64,000 nt of DNA from Coprinopsis marcescibilis (GCA_004369085.1 ML210161.1:62001-126000), one strand, 5' to 3'. Positions 22,654-35,093 are shown, numbered from the stretch's first letter. Notes: generated by a model not told the origin, from the sequence alone. Numbers and translations: made by a program.

Positions 22654-24604
22654 CTAGGGTGCCTGACAGTTGGGTATTCTGATATCCTTGAGAGTGCGGC
22701 TAAAATAATATTGTCAGAGGGATGATAAAGGTTTGAGGGGACTTGCTACGCACTCGGAGTTGAATAGACCCCACCATCCCTGTCGAGCCAAATAGTCAGA
22801 AGGAGCATTAAGAGTTCGAACAAATACTCCAACCTCGACACCGCCGAATTGTCGGTCCTGGATAAAGAAGTCGAGTTAGACAGGCAGAGCGTTTGAACTG
22901 AGGGAGAGGATACATACTTTCCAAGGTTCATCGAAGAGCTAAACAGGAATTAAAGGCAGCTCAGCATCACCAGCGGCAAACAAAAAACAAGCTCCAAACC
23001 TCGAAATAGAAGTAAGCAGTGCCATTGGTATTGGCCTGACAGACAAATGTATCAAGGAACTCTTGTAGGTTCGCCACGCTAGCAGTAGAAGGTCCATTGG
23101 ATGCGTTTCCAGCATCAGACGATTTCTGATTTGCAAGACAAAACGGCATCTTGAGCGCAACGAAGGCGGGAGTGACAACAGTTACCAAAACTCACACTAG
23201 GCCACCCAGTTTCAGCGATATACATCTGAGGTCTATTTGCCAAAGCATCTGCCTGTGCGACGTCGACAGCCTGGAAGAATGAATTCGTCCATTGTGCGCT
23301 GCTTTCGATCGACACATTCGCGAACCACGGATGGACATTCGCCATCTAAAGGATCCAGATTAGACACGAGTTACTGAACGGCTCATCCTGTGGGGATACG
23401 TACTCCGTAATCAACCGCTTCCAACACCCTGTTGTTGAAGTAGCTCCCTGCGTCCGAGGTTCCGACAGCGAGTGTCTTTGGGAGGTGCATCGAGTCAAGC
23501 ATAGTCCGTGTATCTTGGATATTCGCAATTAGGATATCCGCCCCTCTTTCAGCAACAGGACTGTTGGGGTCAGTGGTGGTAGCACCCTGGCCGAGGAGGT
23601 AACTAGGAAAGATGTCAGCTTAGATCAATAATCGTATGCTAAACAGAGAAGACACTCACTTGAGCATGAACTCGTTCCCAACGGTGATACCACTAATGTG
23701 GTCAGTACCATAGGTAGATAATGCGTCTCTGATAATATCGCGTTGGCGTTCGTAGGCAGCTCCATTGTCGGTCGCGATGGGGTAATTGCCTAGCCAGACT
23801 TGCATATCGACCTTGGTTTGTCGAATGGCTTCGAGCTGCAAAGCTGTCAGTGAGTGCTTTCCATAATTAGTATCCAAAGCATACCACCAAGGCTGTCTGG
23901 TTGCAGTCAGCTCCATATAATCGGATACGCTGACGAACAAGGGGTTAATGTTGTCAAAAAGGCGTCCAGCGTCAGTGACATTGCTCACGCGGGTCAGTTG
24001 CGACAAAAGCTGAAAGGTCGTAAGCGACGGGCAAGATTCAAGCAAGGCGATCGGGCTTTACCTGAATATCGGTGATCACATCCCCTAGTGCGTTCCCGCA
24101 GTTCGGTAACTGCGAGTTTTCAGGAGTATAAGCGATTCCGTAAAATGCTTGGTGAAGATTTGGGTTCTTGATGAACGTGCTAGGGTCTTTCGGGTTCGAC
24201 TGTTTTACAACATTCGCCCCGGATGCTGTTGAGGGAAGACGTTAGGAGGCTTGGATCAAGGATGAAGCGTAAATGACATACACGTTGAACTCGAAGGGAC
24301 AGCGTTATTCCTTGTCAACAGGACACCGGTGACAGCACCCGCGATAGTGAGGCCTATCAGGGTGAGGGCGAGGCCCACGATCTGAAATGTTGTCGTTTGA
24401 CGGGCATACAAGGACACAACGACGTCGGTGACCTACCAGCCACTTCTTCCTCCTCTTGGCCTGCTGCTCTTTAGACCAAGGCGATGCCCCTTCAGCACTT
24501 CCATACGAGCTTCCCTCTGAAGAATGTTTGCTTATATCAACCGCGGAACCACTTGGATTGCCGACCATAGTCAAAGTTGAACTTGGTGGTGGGCGGGTAT
24601 CCAT
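22654..24604 (-). CDS. GH17 glucan endo-1,3-beta-glucosidase, type II membrane protein
   Basis: The ATG at 24604-24602 begins MDTRPPPSS. About 45 mostly polar residues lead to SKEQQAKRRKKWL, where a basic stop-transfer precedes one membrane helix (IVGLALTLIGLTIAGAVTGV); this is the type II layout of fungal Btgc-like enzymes. The lumenal or cell-surface part has the GH17 landmarks: YGKHSLTALQLEAIR, the acid/base Glu in ITVGNEF, and the nucleophile Glu in AETGWPS. The C terminus is FDEPWK, GGVEGWWGLFN, then DRTLKDIRIPNC before the stop at 22654. About eight short introns are present; splicing near 22750-22830 restores the family tail. It would cut or transglycosylate wall beta-1,3-glucan. The frame stays open upstream to about 24880 without an ATG, so an additional 5' exon adding about 80 residues is possible. 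Confidence 0.88.
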
Positions 24605-26287
24605 CAGCGAGATCCTCTGGGGCACAATATAAGGATAGGGATTGCAACGCGATGGAAGTTTCGAAAATTCGCTTTGGGAGCCGTTGGGATGGGAAAGACC
24701 TGTGTAGCCCTGGTAGCTGTTGTATATGCGGCGTTCAGGAAGGGGGATGAGGTCGGCCGGTTTATCGCAAAAGGGGGCGTCGGGGTTGTGAGCGATAGGA
24801 GTGGTCCTAGCTCGAGCTGGAGAAGGTTGACAGGCTCTTGAAGCGACCTTTGAAGGGAACAAATGGTCGCCCAGTGTAAGTCAAAAATGACCGATGAGGC
24901 AAACGGTTTCGAAAACGACGGCCAGCATCGTTGTATCGATCGACTGGGCGTGGTGCCTTCGCGCAAGTGTGCCTTGCACCACGTAAGGTACGATCTCCGC
25001 AATGCGGTTCCAGAGAACCAAAAGAGAGCCCCAGATTCTATGAGAAAATGAAGAGACTTACATTGTCCAGGTGCTGCCTTAACGATGCTTGTTCAGTGCA
25101 CCTGCCATTCCGAGCCTGGCCGTCTTCGACAAAGTATTTATCGTTGTATCCGCGTTGGTTATCTGCTGGCATGCTTTTTGAGGCTACTGGCCAAAATCAG
25201 ATTCGAAAGTCCAGAAACCAATGTCGGAGGCTATGCGCTACGTTGGCTAGAGGGCCACAACGAGAACAGCAGGTACTGGAAGAGATGTTGAATCTGCCAC
25301 AATTCAACTTCGACCCATAAATACAGGCATAGAGACGGCCTTGAGGTCAGACGGGGTCGGCAGAAGGGTGTCACCATGCGGGGTGGAGAAGGCGAATTAG
25401 TGTTGAATAGCCTAAACGGCAATTCGGTGTACTAATGGAAATTGAGCAGATCGATCCAGAGTCGGTAAGAGACGATAATGAAGGATGTCGACCTTTCAAC
25501 AACGTTAATTAGCGCGAATCCTTGACCGTTGTACCTGCCTATAGTGACTCCTTGTAACCATGGGACGATGATCTGTCGATAATTGCAGACCGGACCCATA
25601 ACAAGCATAGTCAGCACTGCTGCAGGTTTAACTTAGCCAAGGTCAGTACCGTCTCGTCTATCTTGTGTCTCCGATTCGGCTGCTGATCTGATTCGTCAGA
25701 AAGCACACAAGGCGGCCCGTTGATGCTTGCTTCCCAGGGATTGATAGCATCTGACAACAACCATTGCTGCATTTGTGGAATGGAAGAGAGAAAGATGTAT
25801 TGTCCGACTCGGACGTTTACAAGCAAACAATTACCGTGACATGCCCAGTCAAAGCTGTGTTGTCACTTTTTGTTATGGTCACTACGGTGGTGTTACCTCA
25901 CGCTCAAGTCCATTCCGAGTGTCTTCCAAAAATCCAGGATGGAAGACTTCCCTTGTATGATGTAGTAGTATTGCTTTGGTTTTCTCGGGGTTGCTGGGCT
26001 CCTGTTTGCCGACCAGCGTCCCTCAGAGTCATAATCGTTGCTCGGCTTATTGTGAATGCACTATCACAACAACTCTCGCTTTGCGAACTAATGCTGACGA
26101 CGATGGCTAACAATAGGGCTGGAAGCATATATAATGTGGGTCAAAGGCTGCGGTATCTTCAGCAACAGTCTCCTGTACTGAGTACAGTCAAACCAGAAAC
26201 CTAAACTTCTCTCGACTTTCCCCTGTCCTGCGTACAAGCTCCCTCTAATCATCACTACCACCACTACACATCTACAAGAACATCATT
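24605..26287. other. intergenic region with divergent promoters
   Basis: It holds the possible 5' exon of the GH17 gene (to about 25000) and, at its right end, a clear promoter for the next gene. No other gene is supported: the longest plus frame (25764-26204) begins with TTG and resembles nothing. Confidence 0.45.
26128..26134 (+). promoter_or_regulatory. TATA box of the 142-aa gene
   Basis: TATATAA lies 154 bp before the ATG at 26288. It is followed by a CT/CA-rich leader with ACCACCACTACACATC just before the start. This is the form of strong, regulated fungal promoters. The function is inferred. Confidence 0.45.
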
Positions 26288-26716
26288 ATGACTGGCTGGG
26301 GCGTCTACAATCGCGTTTCTATCATCCGCTACGGCCCTCCCAAGGACCAAAAGAACCAGGCGTGGTGCTTCAAAATTGACGGGCAAGGCGCCGAACCCGG
26401 CTACTTCTACCCATACGCAGACCGCTACAATCGCTGGTTAATCACAACTATGGGTGCCCCAATCAAAGGCAGCGCAGACATCATCGCGGAGCGGGTCGTC
26501 GCCGACCGCATCCCGTTCGAGTACTTCAACAGCATCTGCGCAATCATCGAGGACACCCCCTTCTTTTACCAGAATGGCGATACAAAGTGGGACACCACCG
26601 AGACCTGGGTCATCAGGGCTATGCAAATGCTTGCGTCAGCTCGTTTCATGCATCCAACCACTCAGAATGAGCTCAGGGATTTCATTGAATGGTCGAGGCC
26701 ACCCATTTGGTGTTAG
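26288..26716 (+). CDS. intronless 142-aa protein, unrecognised
   Basis: A single open frame from ATG to TAG with a strong upstream context. The protein starts MTGWGVYNRVSIIRYGPP and is rich in aromatic residues (Trp, Tyr, Phe). It has no signal peptide, membrane helix or catalytic motif that I recognise. It ends FIEWSRPPIWC. The alternating hydrophobic pattern suggests a compact single-domain fold. Its lack of introns is unusual beside its neighbours. The layout loosely recalls small lineage-specific fungal domains, but I cannot assign one. Confidence 0.6.
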   Translation: MTGWGVYNRVSIIRYGPPKDQKNQAWCFKIDGQGAEPGYFYPYADRYNRWLITTMGAPIKGSADIIAERVVADRIPFEYFNSICAIIEDTPFFYQNGDTKWDTTETWVIRAMQMLASARFMHPTTQNELRDFIEWSRPPIWC

Positions 26717-26952
26717 AGTGTTGTGTGTAATTTCTACTGTATATCTGTATAATTCATGAGTGAGACCCCTATAATCAACACAATGTCTGCCCTTCGCTAT
26801 TGTTTTCCAGCTTTCAAACAATCCAGCTACAATGGATCCTCGAGGTTGGGAAACACGACGCGTTCCAAAAATAGACACCCGGCCCGAGAGTCCCGAGCGC
26901 CAACAAGTTTCTGCAATAGAAGTTTTGGTGGTCAGCTGCTACTACGTCGGTC

Positions 26953-29900
26953 ATGCAACGCCATGGGTCTTATCCTTCCTTGCTCACAGTCTCAAGATGC
27001 CTAAAAGGTTCCCTTCAGCAGCCGCTTTCTCATGCACGACATAGTTCATCTTCACCGGCAACACCACCAACACCGGCGAATGAATCCGAGGACCAACCCA
27101 AGAAGACCTGGTGGTCAGATACTTCCAGGTCGCCGCGGAAAGATAAACCACGGCCACGACCACCAAAGGTGAAGATTCGCGAACTGGAAGACGTGACACG
27201 AATGCTAGTGGACAGGCAAGCCAATGTTGGTCAACACTGGAATTACACCCCAGCGCTTCGAGGCGACGAATACCGGATGAAGCGAATTATCACCACCACA
27301 GGTTCGCCAGAGGGCAAGGCAAAGTCCAAGGAACAGCAGGAGTACTATGCCGCTGCACCGCAAGCGGCCGGTGACTCGGGAGATATGCATGATTCCTCGG
27401 TGCTGGATGTGAGCCCAGGTTCGCTCGTCGAGACCCGAAGGTGTGTACATTTCTGTTCGTCATGGACGTAACCACTTATTTTCAACTCAGAAACAACATC
27501 GAGACTCTCGGTATAGTCCTCGGCACGAAATTATTTGGCACCCGCATCTACACTGCTACGTTGATGGCGAATGGAGAGATATGGGAGCATCGAGGATCCG
27601 ACATCACATTCGTTCTCCCATCGTATGTCCCCCTTACCTTGGCCGAACGCTGTGGGCTCGAAGGAACCCCAGAAAACCAGACCCAGCTTCACGCGCGGAT
27701 GGAAGTTTTGAAGCGGCTGAGGACGGTCGTCCGTGAACTCGAGGAAAAGTACAACATCCTATGGAACGGCGGGAATAGTGTGTACGATAAACTCAAGGCA
27801 CAAAACTTGTCAGAATGGGCAGAGACCTCGGTGACGGAGGTTGTCCATATGTTGGAGAATACCCCAGACTACCACACTGTCTACGCCACTCACCGTTACA
27901 TGATGGAGGACCCCATTCACTACGTCGCCCGCGACCCCTATATCCTCTCCCAGACATTTGACGTCAGGCCAGAACGCGAAGTCAGAGAAATCGAACAGGT
28001 CATGGAATGGAAGCGGCAGGCCAATGGGCCACTTGTTGCATTCGCCGCAAAAGCCAAGCCTATAATCGCAGCCAACAAGGAACACCTCAAGAATTCGGCA
28101 AAAAAGGCACCGGTGATGAAGCCAACGGAAAACATTTGGTCCGCGGAGGACAAAGTCATCATCAGCTTCCTCTTGAACTCATTGCGGCCCCATCGTTCAG
28201 TACAAACCGACCCCTACGCACTCGGCCATACCGCTATCTTGCGACTCCTTTACCCCGACGTTCCTACCGTCGAAGAACATCTCATTTACGATGCTCTCGT
28301 CAACCTAGGGGCCATTTCCCCTTGGCAAGACCCCAATGTTCTTATAAAGTCATTTTTTAAACACCCCGAACCCAAACAGGATCAAGAGCAGGAAGCCCTC
28401 GTAGAACGCTCCCTTGCGACCAGGTCCAGCGTTTCGAAAAAGGACCCACTTGGACCTGAAGACCTCTATTCTTCAGATCCTCTAGAGTCGGTTAGGCATG
28501 ACTTTGGGGATATGCGGGCGTATGTCATCGACGACGCGACTGCGAAGGAACTCGACGATGCAGTGTCCATCGAGCGGATACCGCACGAAAAGGGATCCTA
28601 TTGGATACACACCCATATCGCCAATCCGACTGCTGTCCTTCCTCCAAGTCATATCTTGGCCAAACGGGCGATGAAAATGGGGACCACCACGTATCTCATT
28701 CACAGGACCGACCCTTTGTTCCCTGAGTCCATCACCCACAATCCCAAGTCCGGGTGGTCCCTCGGCTCTTCCATACAGTCCAACAACCCCACTAATGTCA
28801 TGACATTCAGCGCCAAGGTCGACGAGCATGGGAACATCCTAGATTACGCTGTTCGAGCAGGACTTGTGAACAAGCTGCGCATTGTCAGTTATGACGCAGT
28901 GGACAAGATGATAGGATACACCAGTGAAGCCCAAAGACCGTTCGGCGGACCATTGAAGACAACAGAGGAACCCCTGGCTCAAGCGACGTTTATGCCAGAA
29001 GAACAAGACGAGTTGAAACTCCTTCACAAGCTAGCCAAAGGTCTTCAATATCGGAGGGTCAAGAACGGGTCTCTTGCGAAGTGCAGCTTCGCGAGTCAGG
29101 TTGAATTCGGCAGGTTCCCGGTAGGAAGCATGACCCCTAACGGCTTCTCTCGCACATTCCAAGGCTTTCCAAAGTTGATCGACTATGTTGTCCAGAGCTC
29201 GGATTACAGCGAGAAGGGTGCACGAGGGATGATCGGCGAAACGGCCAAGCTCGCGTCGCGTGTTGCGTCGCGGTTTGCGCTGGAGCACAACGTCCCTATG
29301 GTTCGGCGTTCCTTGTCTGGTATTGTGTTCACCGATGAGGAATCGCGGGTAAAGGCGATGGAAATGCGGAATGAGGTGGCGTATATTGTGGAACATGAAT
29401 TGGCGGTTCTGGAGCCCATTTTCCCATCTGCAGTGTACACTATGGAGCCAAAGGAACACGCTGGGATCGGTGTCCAGGAAGGGGAGGGATATAGCAGGGT
29501 TACTTCGCCGCTTAGACGGGTGCTGGATCTTGTCGGACATTGGCAGCTGCACAACGCGTTGCTTGGATCCAAGGCACCGACGTCAAAGCCGATGTTTAGT
29601 TGGGAATGGATGCAGCAGTTCAAGTCCGAGTTCGATGTTAAAGAGCGACGGGTCAAACTGATGTCCAACACCCATAACCAACTTTGGAGAACAATGTTCC
29701 TCAAGCGGTGGATCGATGGCGACTTGCGGGGTCTCGGGGAAAATGTTCCCGTCCCCCCTTCATTTACTGGTTACATCCTGGACAATGGCGTAGTGAGCTA
29801 CGTGACAGGTCGCACACAGCACACCGTTTCAATTCCTTCTCTGGGCATCCGAGGCTTCGCAGACATCAAGAACGCTGCCTTGGGAGAAAAAGTCGAGCTG

Positions 29901-29957
29901 AAGTTTTCTGAAATTCGACCTGGGGTGGTACCATTGATGTCTTTCGTTAAGGCATAG
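26953..29957 (+). CDS. DSS1: mitochondrial 3'-5' exoribonuclease, RNase II/RNB family (Dss1/Cyt-4 type)
   Basis: Two exons (26953-27440, 27491-29957) encode 984 residues; the single intron has donor GTGTGT and acceptor CTCAG. The N terminus MQRHGSYPSLLTVSRCLKG is Arg/Ser-rich and free of acidic residues for the first 40 or so positions, as in mitochondrial presequences. The RNB core begins near 28500: DDATAKELDDAVSIERI carries the metal-binding Asp residues, followed by HTHIANPTAVLPPSHILAKRA. Near the C-terminal side are YSRVTSPLRRVLDLVGHWQLH and an S1-like end. In yeast, Dss1 with helicase Suv3 forms the mitochondrial degradosome, which turns over and processes mitochondrial RNA. Family and compartment are well supported; the exact orthology (Dss1/Msu1 versus Cyt-4) is by similarity of layout. 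Confidence 0.9.
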
Positions 29958-30397
29958 ATATGAGACTGTTCTGCGTCCTTTTCAACGGGATGCGTTTGCT
30001 TAACGGATAATTAGTGTATATATGTAATAAATTTCTATCCGACACCACTACTCATCCAATACCATCATAATATCTGTGTCTGGAATGCCGACGAAATATC
30101 AGGCCAGAACAAAGCCAGACCCACAGAAAACACCATCATGATGTCGGAAAACCTGATATGGCTCCGCCAACGGTTTGCCGATGGCAATGCCGTTGCGACC
30201 TATTCGGAGCGTTGGGTCCCATGCCAACATCCATCCACGTGTCAGAACCTGTGCTGACTGTGCGGGGTGTGTGGGACCGTCCCCTGTTCGTTGGCCGGTC
30301 GTGTTAACAACTTCGCTTACGTCCTACCACCGTTGCCCCTGCACTTATAGTTTAATCGCTCTGTTTCTCACCCTCCAATACAACGACTGCACATAAG
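29958..30397. other. left flank of the transposase gene
   Basis: It contains the 3' end of the RNB gene and probably the left edge of the mobile element. I looked for terminal inverted repeats shared with 34000-34120 and 38200-38640 and found none by eye. Confidence 0.4.
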
Positions 30398-33300
30398 ATG
30401 TCATTGAGGGCAGGAAGTAAAGTAATTCTGCCATGCGATATTTGCAACAAGACTTTCGGTGGGCCAGGGGCGTTAGCGCAGCACAAAAAGGCGTGCCGAG
30501 TGCAGAGACAGGTCAAACGTGAGCGGATACAGCGAAGGAAGGCTGAGGGACGTCCAGGTGTGTTGCTTGCAAATAAGTATCATGGTTTTGTCTTAATAAT
30601 TCGCGCAGGTGAACCCTGTTGGGAACCCTCATCGATGCCATGGGAAAACCGTCCGATCATGCCACAGGAGCCCATTGCGTCGTCGTCGCCGTCCGCTCCA
30701 GAGGATAGCTCTCATCCTGTATCCCATGTGTATCAGGATATCCCTTCTCAACGTGCCCAAGATCCTCAAAAAAGTAAGTTCACATCCAATAGTGTTGGGA
30801 TTATATCTGATTTGATCGCAAAGCACCATCGGCCCCTGGTGCTCCCCTCCCCTTCTATATTCGTACCTCATATCCCTCCAACCCAGAGAAAGCACCGGTG
30901 ACCGTCTCTCTAGAAGAGTACATGTCTACCGAGGCAACGTATGAGGGCCCCCAACGCAACGGCGGGCAATTGCCCTGGTACCCCTTTCAGACGCGCACCG
31001 ATTTTGAGTTCGCCAAACTAACACTCGATGCCAAGCTTAACCGAAGCCAAGTCACCAAACTCCTCACCATTTTCCAGCGTTGTGAACGAAAGGAGGATGC
31101 TCTGACTTTCAAAGACTACAGGAAGCTTGAGGAGACGTGGACGGCTGCCTCGCATCTTGTGACGCCAGTATGTTTTCACTGCTGCGCCCCGCATTCCATT
31201 ACCCATCAAATGATATCTCCACTTTGGTAGTTTCAACCTCACTCGATACCTGTGACTTACAAAGATAAAACATATACATTCGACTACTGGGAACGTCCAC
31301 TCTGGGCCTGGGCATCCGATCTTGTGCAGAACAAGGCACTTAAAGATCAATGGCAATGGGATGCCAAGATTAATGAACGGTATGACGGCCACGAGTGGGT
31401 AAGGTTTATCGATGAACCCTGGACAGCGGATAGGTTTGCGCACATTCAGGTGGGAATGGGAATCTTCACGCCTTTGATGCTATTTCATAAGGACACACAA
31501 TTCATGCAGGCCTCATTACCGGCGGGTGCAACGCCTCTTTGCATCATTCTTTATGCAGACAAAACTCAGCTGTCATCGTTTGGGACTGCGAAAGGCCACC
31601 CAGTCTATGCTAAAATTGCCAATCTTCCAGCACATATAAGGAATGGCAATGGGATTGGAGGGGGCCGAGTAGTCGGATGGCTGCCAATTGTGCGTCTTAT
31701 GCGCTGTTTCTATGCAAATCGTTGCTCAGTGGCTATGTTTTGCATCCAGGTTGATGACCACCCCGATGCTGTCAAAAACAAAGGAAATACTGACTATGCA
31801 GATTTTAAAGCAGAGGTCTGGCATGCATGTCTTCAACGCTCGCTTGAGGTGCTTAGAGAGGCTTCCGACATCGGGCACACCATCATATGTGGTGACGACA
31901 TCTCGCGTTGGCTGTTCCCGCTTATCCTTATCCTGTCTTCTGACTACGAAGAACAGTACGTCAGGAATTTGTAAACACTGTGCTATGCAGTTTTTAATAA
32001 TCTTTTATAGAGCTATAATGGCGGCAATTAGAGGTCTCTGGTCTACGCACCCATGTCCAAAGTGCCTCATCCTCCGAAACGATCAGTCAAAATATTTTGA
32101 ACCTCACGAGCTTGAATTGCGGTCCGGAGAGGCTTCACAAAATATTTTTACAAAGGCTTTTGGCCAACCAACGAAAGCAGCAAGAGAGGCGGAACTGAAA
32201 ACGGTATCACTGCGGCCCGTAAAGGTATGGCCACCAGCCTTGATTGACAAACCATTGATTAATCTAATATACAGAATGCCTTTTGGACCCTCAAGAACAC
32301 AGATCCTCATACCGCCTTGGGGTTTGACCCAATGCATAACTATGCAGGTGGCCTAGCCAAAGCCCACATACTGGAGTTAATTCTGCATGATTACACGGAT
32401 AAGAACTTGAAAAAGCTGAAGCGGGTAAAGGATCACAAGGCACTCATTGAGCCAAGGTATGTTGACAGTTGGTTGATAGACTAATAATTGGGCTTTAAAC
32501 CCTATAAATTTGAGCTAATATCAGATTCCAGAGCAGCAAAATTTCCACGATGGCGTGGTCTAATTCATTTCAATGCTATTCTATCAGAAACCTCTTTTCA
32601 AGACTCCAATCATTGGGAAGATATGGCCCGTGTAAGTCTCTATCCTAATAGGATGTGAATCATGATTACATTTTCATCGCCCAATTTTCAATAGATTCTG
32701 ATGTTTGTTCTCCATCCTGAATGGAATGAAACAGATAGACCAGAGCAGCGCCAACTGCTACGGTGCCTGCGTTCATTTCTTAGACTCAACGTCTATGTGT
32801 CTTTAGAGGTTCATACAAAGGCGACAATCATGGCTTTAACGGCTGAGCTCAAAGCATTTTTTGAAGAAATCCAGGTATGTGCATTTTTTCAAAACAAATC
32901 TGAATGTCGCTTGAAATTGGCAATAGAAGTACTCAATCCTAAACCCAAATAAGGGCTGGAATTTCCCAAAGATGCATGCCCAGCTTCATCTGCCTGATGA
33001 AATTCTCGACAAGGGATCTACAAAAGCAACATCTACAAAAACGTTTGAATGGATGCATGGGCCGATCAAGGATACCTATCTTCTGACAAACTTTAAAAAT
33101 ATTGCTTCACAGGTGAGTGGTACCTGGGGGTCTTTCTCATGAATTTTTGTTCATTCTGCTCAGATACTGGGTGCAGACCATAATAGCTATGTTGTACAGT
33201 CTATTCAGACTTCCATCGAGCTATTTGACAAAGCATCCAGCCAGAGGGATACTGAAGAAGAGGGTCTAAATCAGCCAAAGTATCGTTCTGGTCACCTGGT

Positions 33301-33991
33301 TCTGCGCTCCGCAGATAATGCAGGGCGTCCAATCCCAGTATCCACCTTCAACTTCGATGGAGCTATTCAAGAAGAACAGGTGTCACAATATCCATTCAGC
33401 TTTTTGGAAGCGTTGTCTCAATTCTCAAATGCCAATTCAAATACACTAGGATTCAACCTTGTTCAGAACACATGTGTGAGTCAAAAGTGCTGAGCCAGCA
33501 TTACCAACGCAACAATTTATTTATTTCAGATTCTTCCCTTCAAGCGGGTGGATACTAGCTACCAAAGCTTGGTGACATGGAAAATGGAACGGGACATAGT
33601 TCGATGCTCACGGGAATTCCATGGTCACCCAAGATATGACTACGTGATGATGAAGACAACCCTTGGAACTGTCTTTGCGCGCCTGCTGTACTTATTCGTG
33701 ATATTTCCCAAGAGCACAGTCAGCGATGGCATTCCATTGGCTGTGGTTTTGCCTTACCATGCGGCAATTCCACCCAAGAGCATAGAGAAGGATGCAGACC
33801 TTGGGTTCTACAGGGTTCGGCTTTCTGCCCAACCGCAACCACAAATTGTACATGCTCATTCACTCATCCGTGGTGCGCTTTTAGTTCCAGCATTTGACCA
33901 GGACTCAGATTTAATAGTGTTTGACATTCTTGATGCTGATATGTTTATGCGCATGGAAGGACTTTGCAACAGTAGATTTACAAAGAAGTAA
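30398..33991 (+). CDS. Plavaka-type (KDZ/CACTA-like) DDE transposase, apparently intact
   Basis: Twelve or so exons joined by short GT-AG introns give one uninterrupted frame of about 960 residues from ATG 30398 to the stop ending at 33991. The N terminus has a zinc finger, C-x2-C-x12-H-x3-C (CDICNKTFGGPGALAQHKKAC region split by hydrophobic residues). The body shows Plavaka-family landmarks: DYWERPLWAWASDLVQN, GATPLCIILYADKTQLSSFG, GIGGGRVVGWLP, a segment with LSSDYEEQ, HPCPKCLI, FDPMHNYAGGLAKAHI, and FPRWRGLIHFN. Acidic residues in YADKT, SDYEEQ and later segments are the likely RNase-H-fold catalytic positions; that mapping is from family knowledge. Such enzymes move DNA by cut-and-paste. 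No frameshift or nonsense codon was needed in any exon, which suggests recent activity or selection. Confidence 0.8.
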
Positions 33992-34119
33992 TTCCAGTAC
34001 TGTGTCTATTCATTTGTATTCAAGGGCTAGATGATCATGGAATCAGTAATTCAGAGTTGGAACACTGCGTAGCGCATCAACATGCACGTTTTGACCAACT
34101 TTACCACAAGCAAATCTTA

Positions 34120-35055
34120 TCCTAACCTCCAATCGGGTGCAAAGACAACAGAAATAGGGCATCTGCCGCACACACTGCAAACATCTTGGCCCTGTCAGAG
34201 GTGATCATGCTGGAGGTGGTGCTTGTCCCTAGGGAGCATGTAGTTTTGGCAGAGCACCGGGCGAGCTGCGCAGACGAGCATATTTCCTGCATACACATGC
34301 CTTGCCCTGCTTCCATAGCTCCGTAGAACAGCTCTCTTCCTCTACAATTTCCAACGGTGTTACAAGCACACTGCATAGGACAAGTTTGTTTGGTAACGTC
34401 ATCAAATCCTTGGCCAACGGAATCGCATCCCCATCTTCCATTTCCAATCGAAGCAAGACTTGCTGGACGTTTCCCAACCTCCTTCTCCCAACCTCAACGT
34501 TGCCCAATACGCTTCTCCATACTCCAGGCCTACCTTGCCTTTGAGCTATCAGTGGCGAGCAGACTCAGCAATCGAGTTCTGGCATGTCGAGCCAGATGGA
34601 CTCTCAGTATTTGTCGCTCGCCCCACAATCAATGTTTTCGCCACATATGTCTATTCACTTGTGAGATTCAAGTTAGATGCTTACCTTCACCCAGGTCTCC
34701 CACTATCACGCTGATGGACTGGAGAACACAGTGTGTATCAGTAAGCATTGTCAGCAAGGGGAATACCCTCTCATTGATAAACACTTCAACAGGCTTGAGC
34801 GCATACCCTATCCGCCTGAATCCTTCAAACTCTATCCCTTGATCCTCGCAATCAAGGACAATGCTAGTCCGATGTGTTGCAAAGAACTCTTGGTTGATGC
34901 CAACGACGAATTCACTAGCCAGGCAGCCGCAGGGATACATTGCAGATTGTCTGAGTACAAGACCGGTCTTTCCTCCCTCGCTCATCTTTCTCTTGAGACC
35001 ATGTCGGATTTGAAGTGCGTCAAAAAGTGTTTGAAAGTTCAGGTCACATGATGAA
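34120..35055 (-). pseudogene. decayed gene fragment, unknown family
   Basis: On the minus strand one frame reads protein-like from about 35045 to 34670 (FQTLFDALQIRHGLKRK, CGCLASEFVVGINQEFF, FRRIGYALKPVEVF). The next block, 34650 to 34405, is in another frame and reads TYVAKTLIVGRATNTES and then KVGLEYGEAYWATLRLGEGG. In that second frame adjacent stops TGA and TAG occur at 34551-34546, and TGA TGA at 34404-34399. The frame jump near 34668 leaves only 34 nt between donor-like and acceptor-like sites, too short for an intron here. I read this as a gene broken by point mutations and an indel. The family is not recognised. Overlapping plus-strand frames exist but are less protein-like. Confidence 0.35.
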
Positions 35056-35066
35056 ACCCTAACCTA

Positions 35067-35093
35067 AACCCGTCAGAGGACCTCTGACGGGTT
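35067..35093. repeat. hairpin: 13-bp perfect inverted repeat with 1-nt loop
   Basis: Arms AACCCGTCAGAGG (35067-35079) and CCTCTGACGGGTT (35081-35093) are exact reverse complements around a single A. Directly left is AAACCCTAACCTAAACCC (35054-35071), which contains telomere-like CCCTAA units and overlaps the left arm. It marks the edge of the decayed gene. Confidence 0.8.

Noticed and set aside
25764..26204. 146-residue plus-strand reading frame upstream of the orphan gene
   Set aside because: It starts with TTG, overlaps the TATA box and leader of the next gene, and has no protein character.
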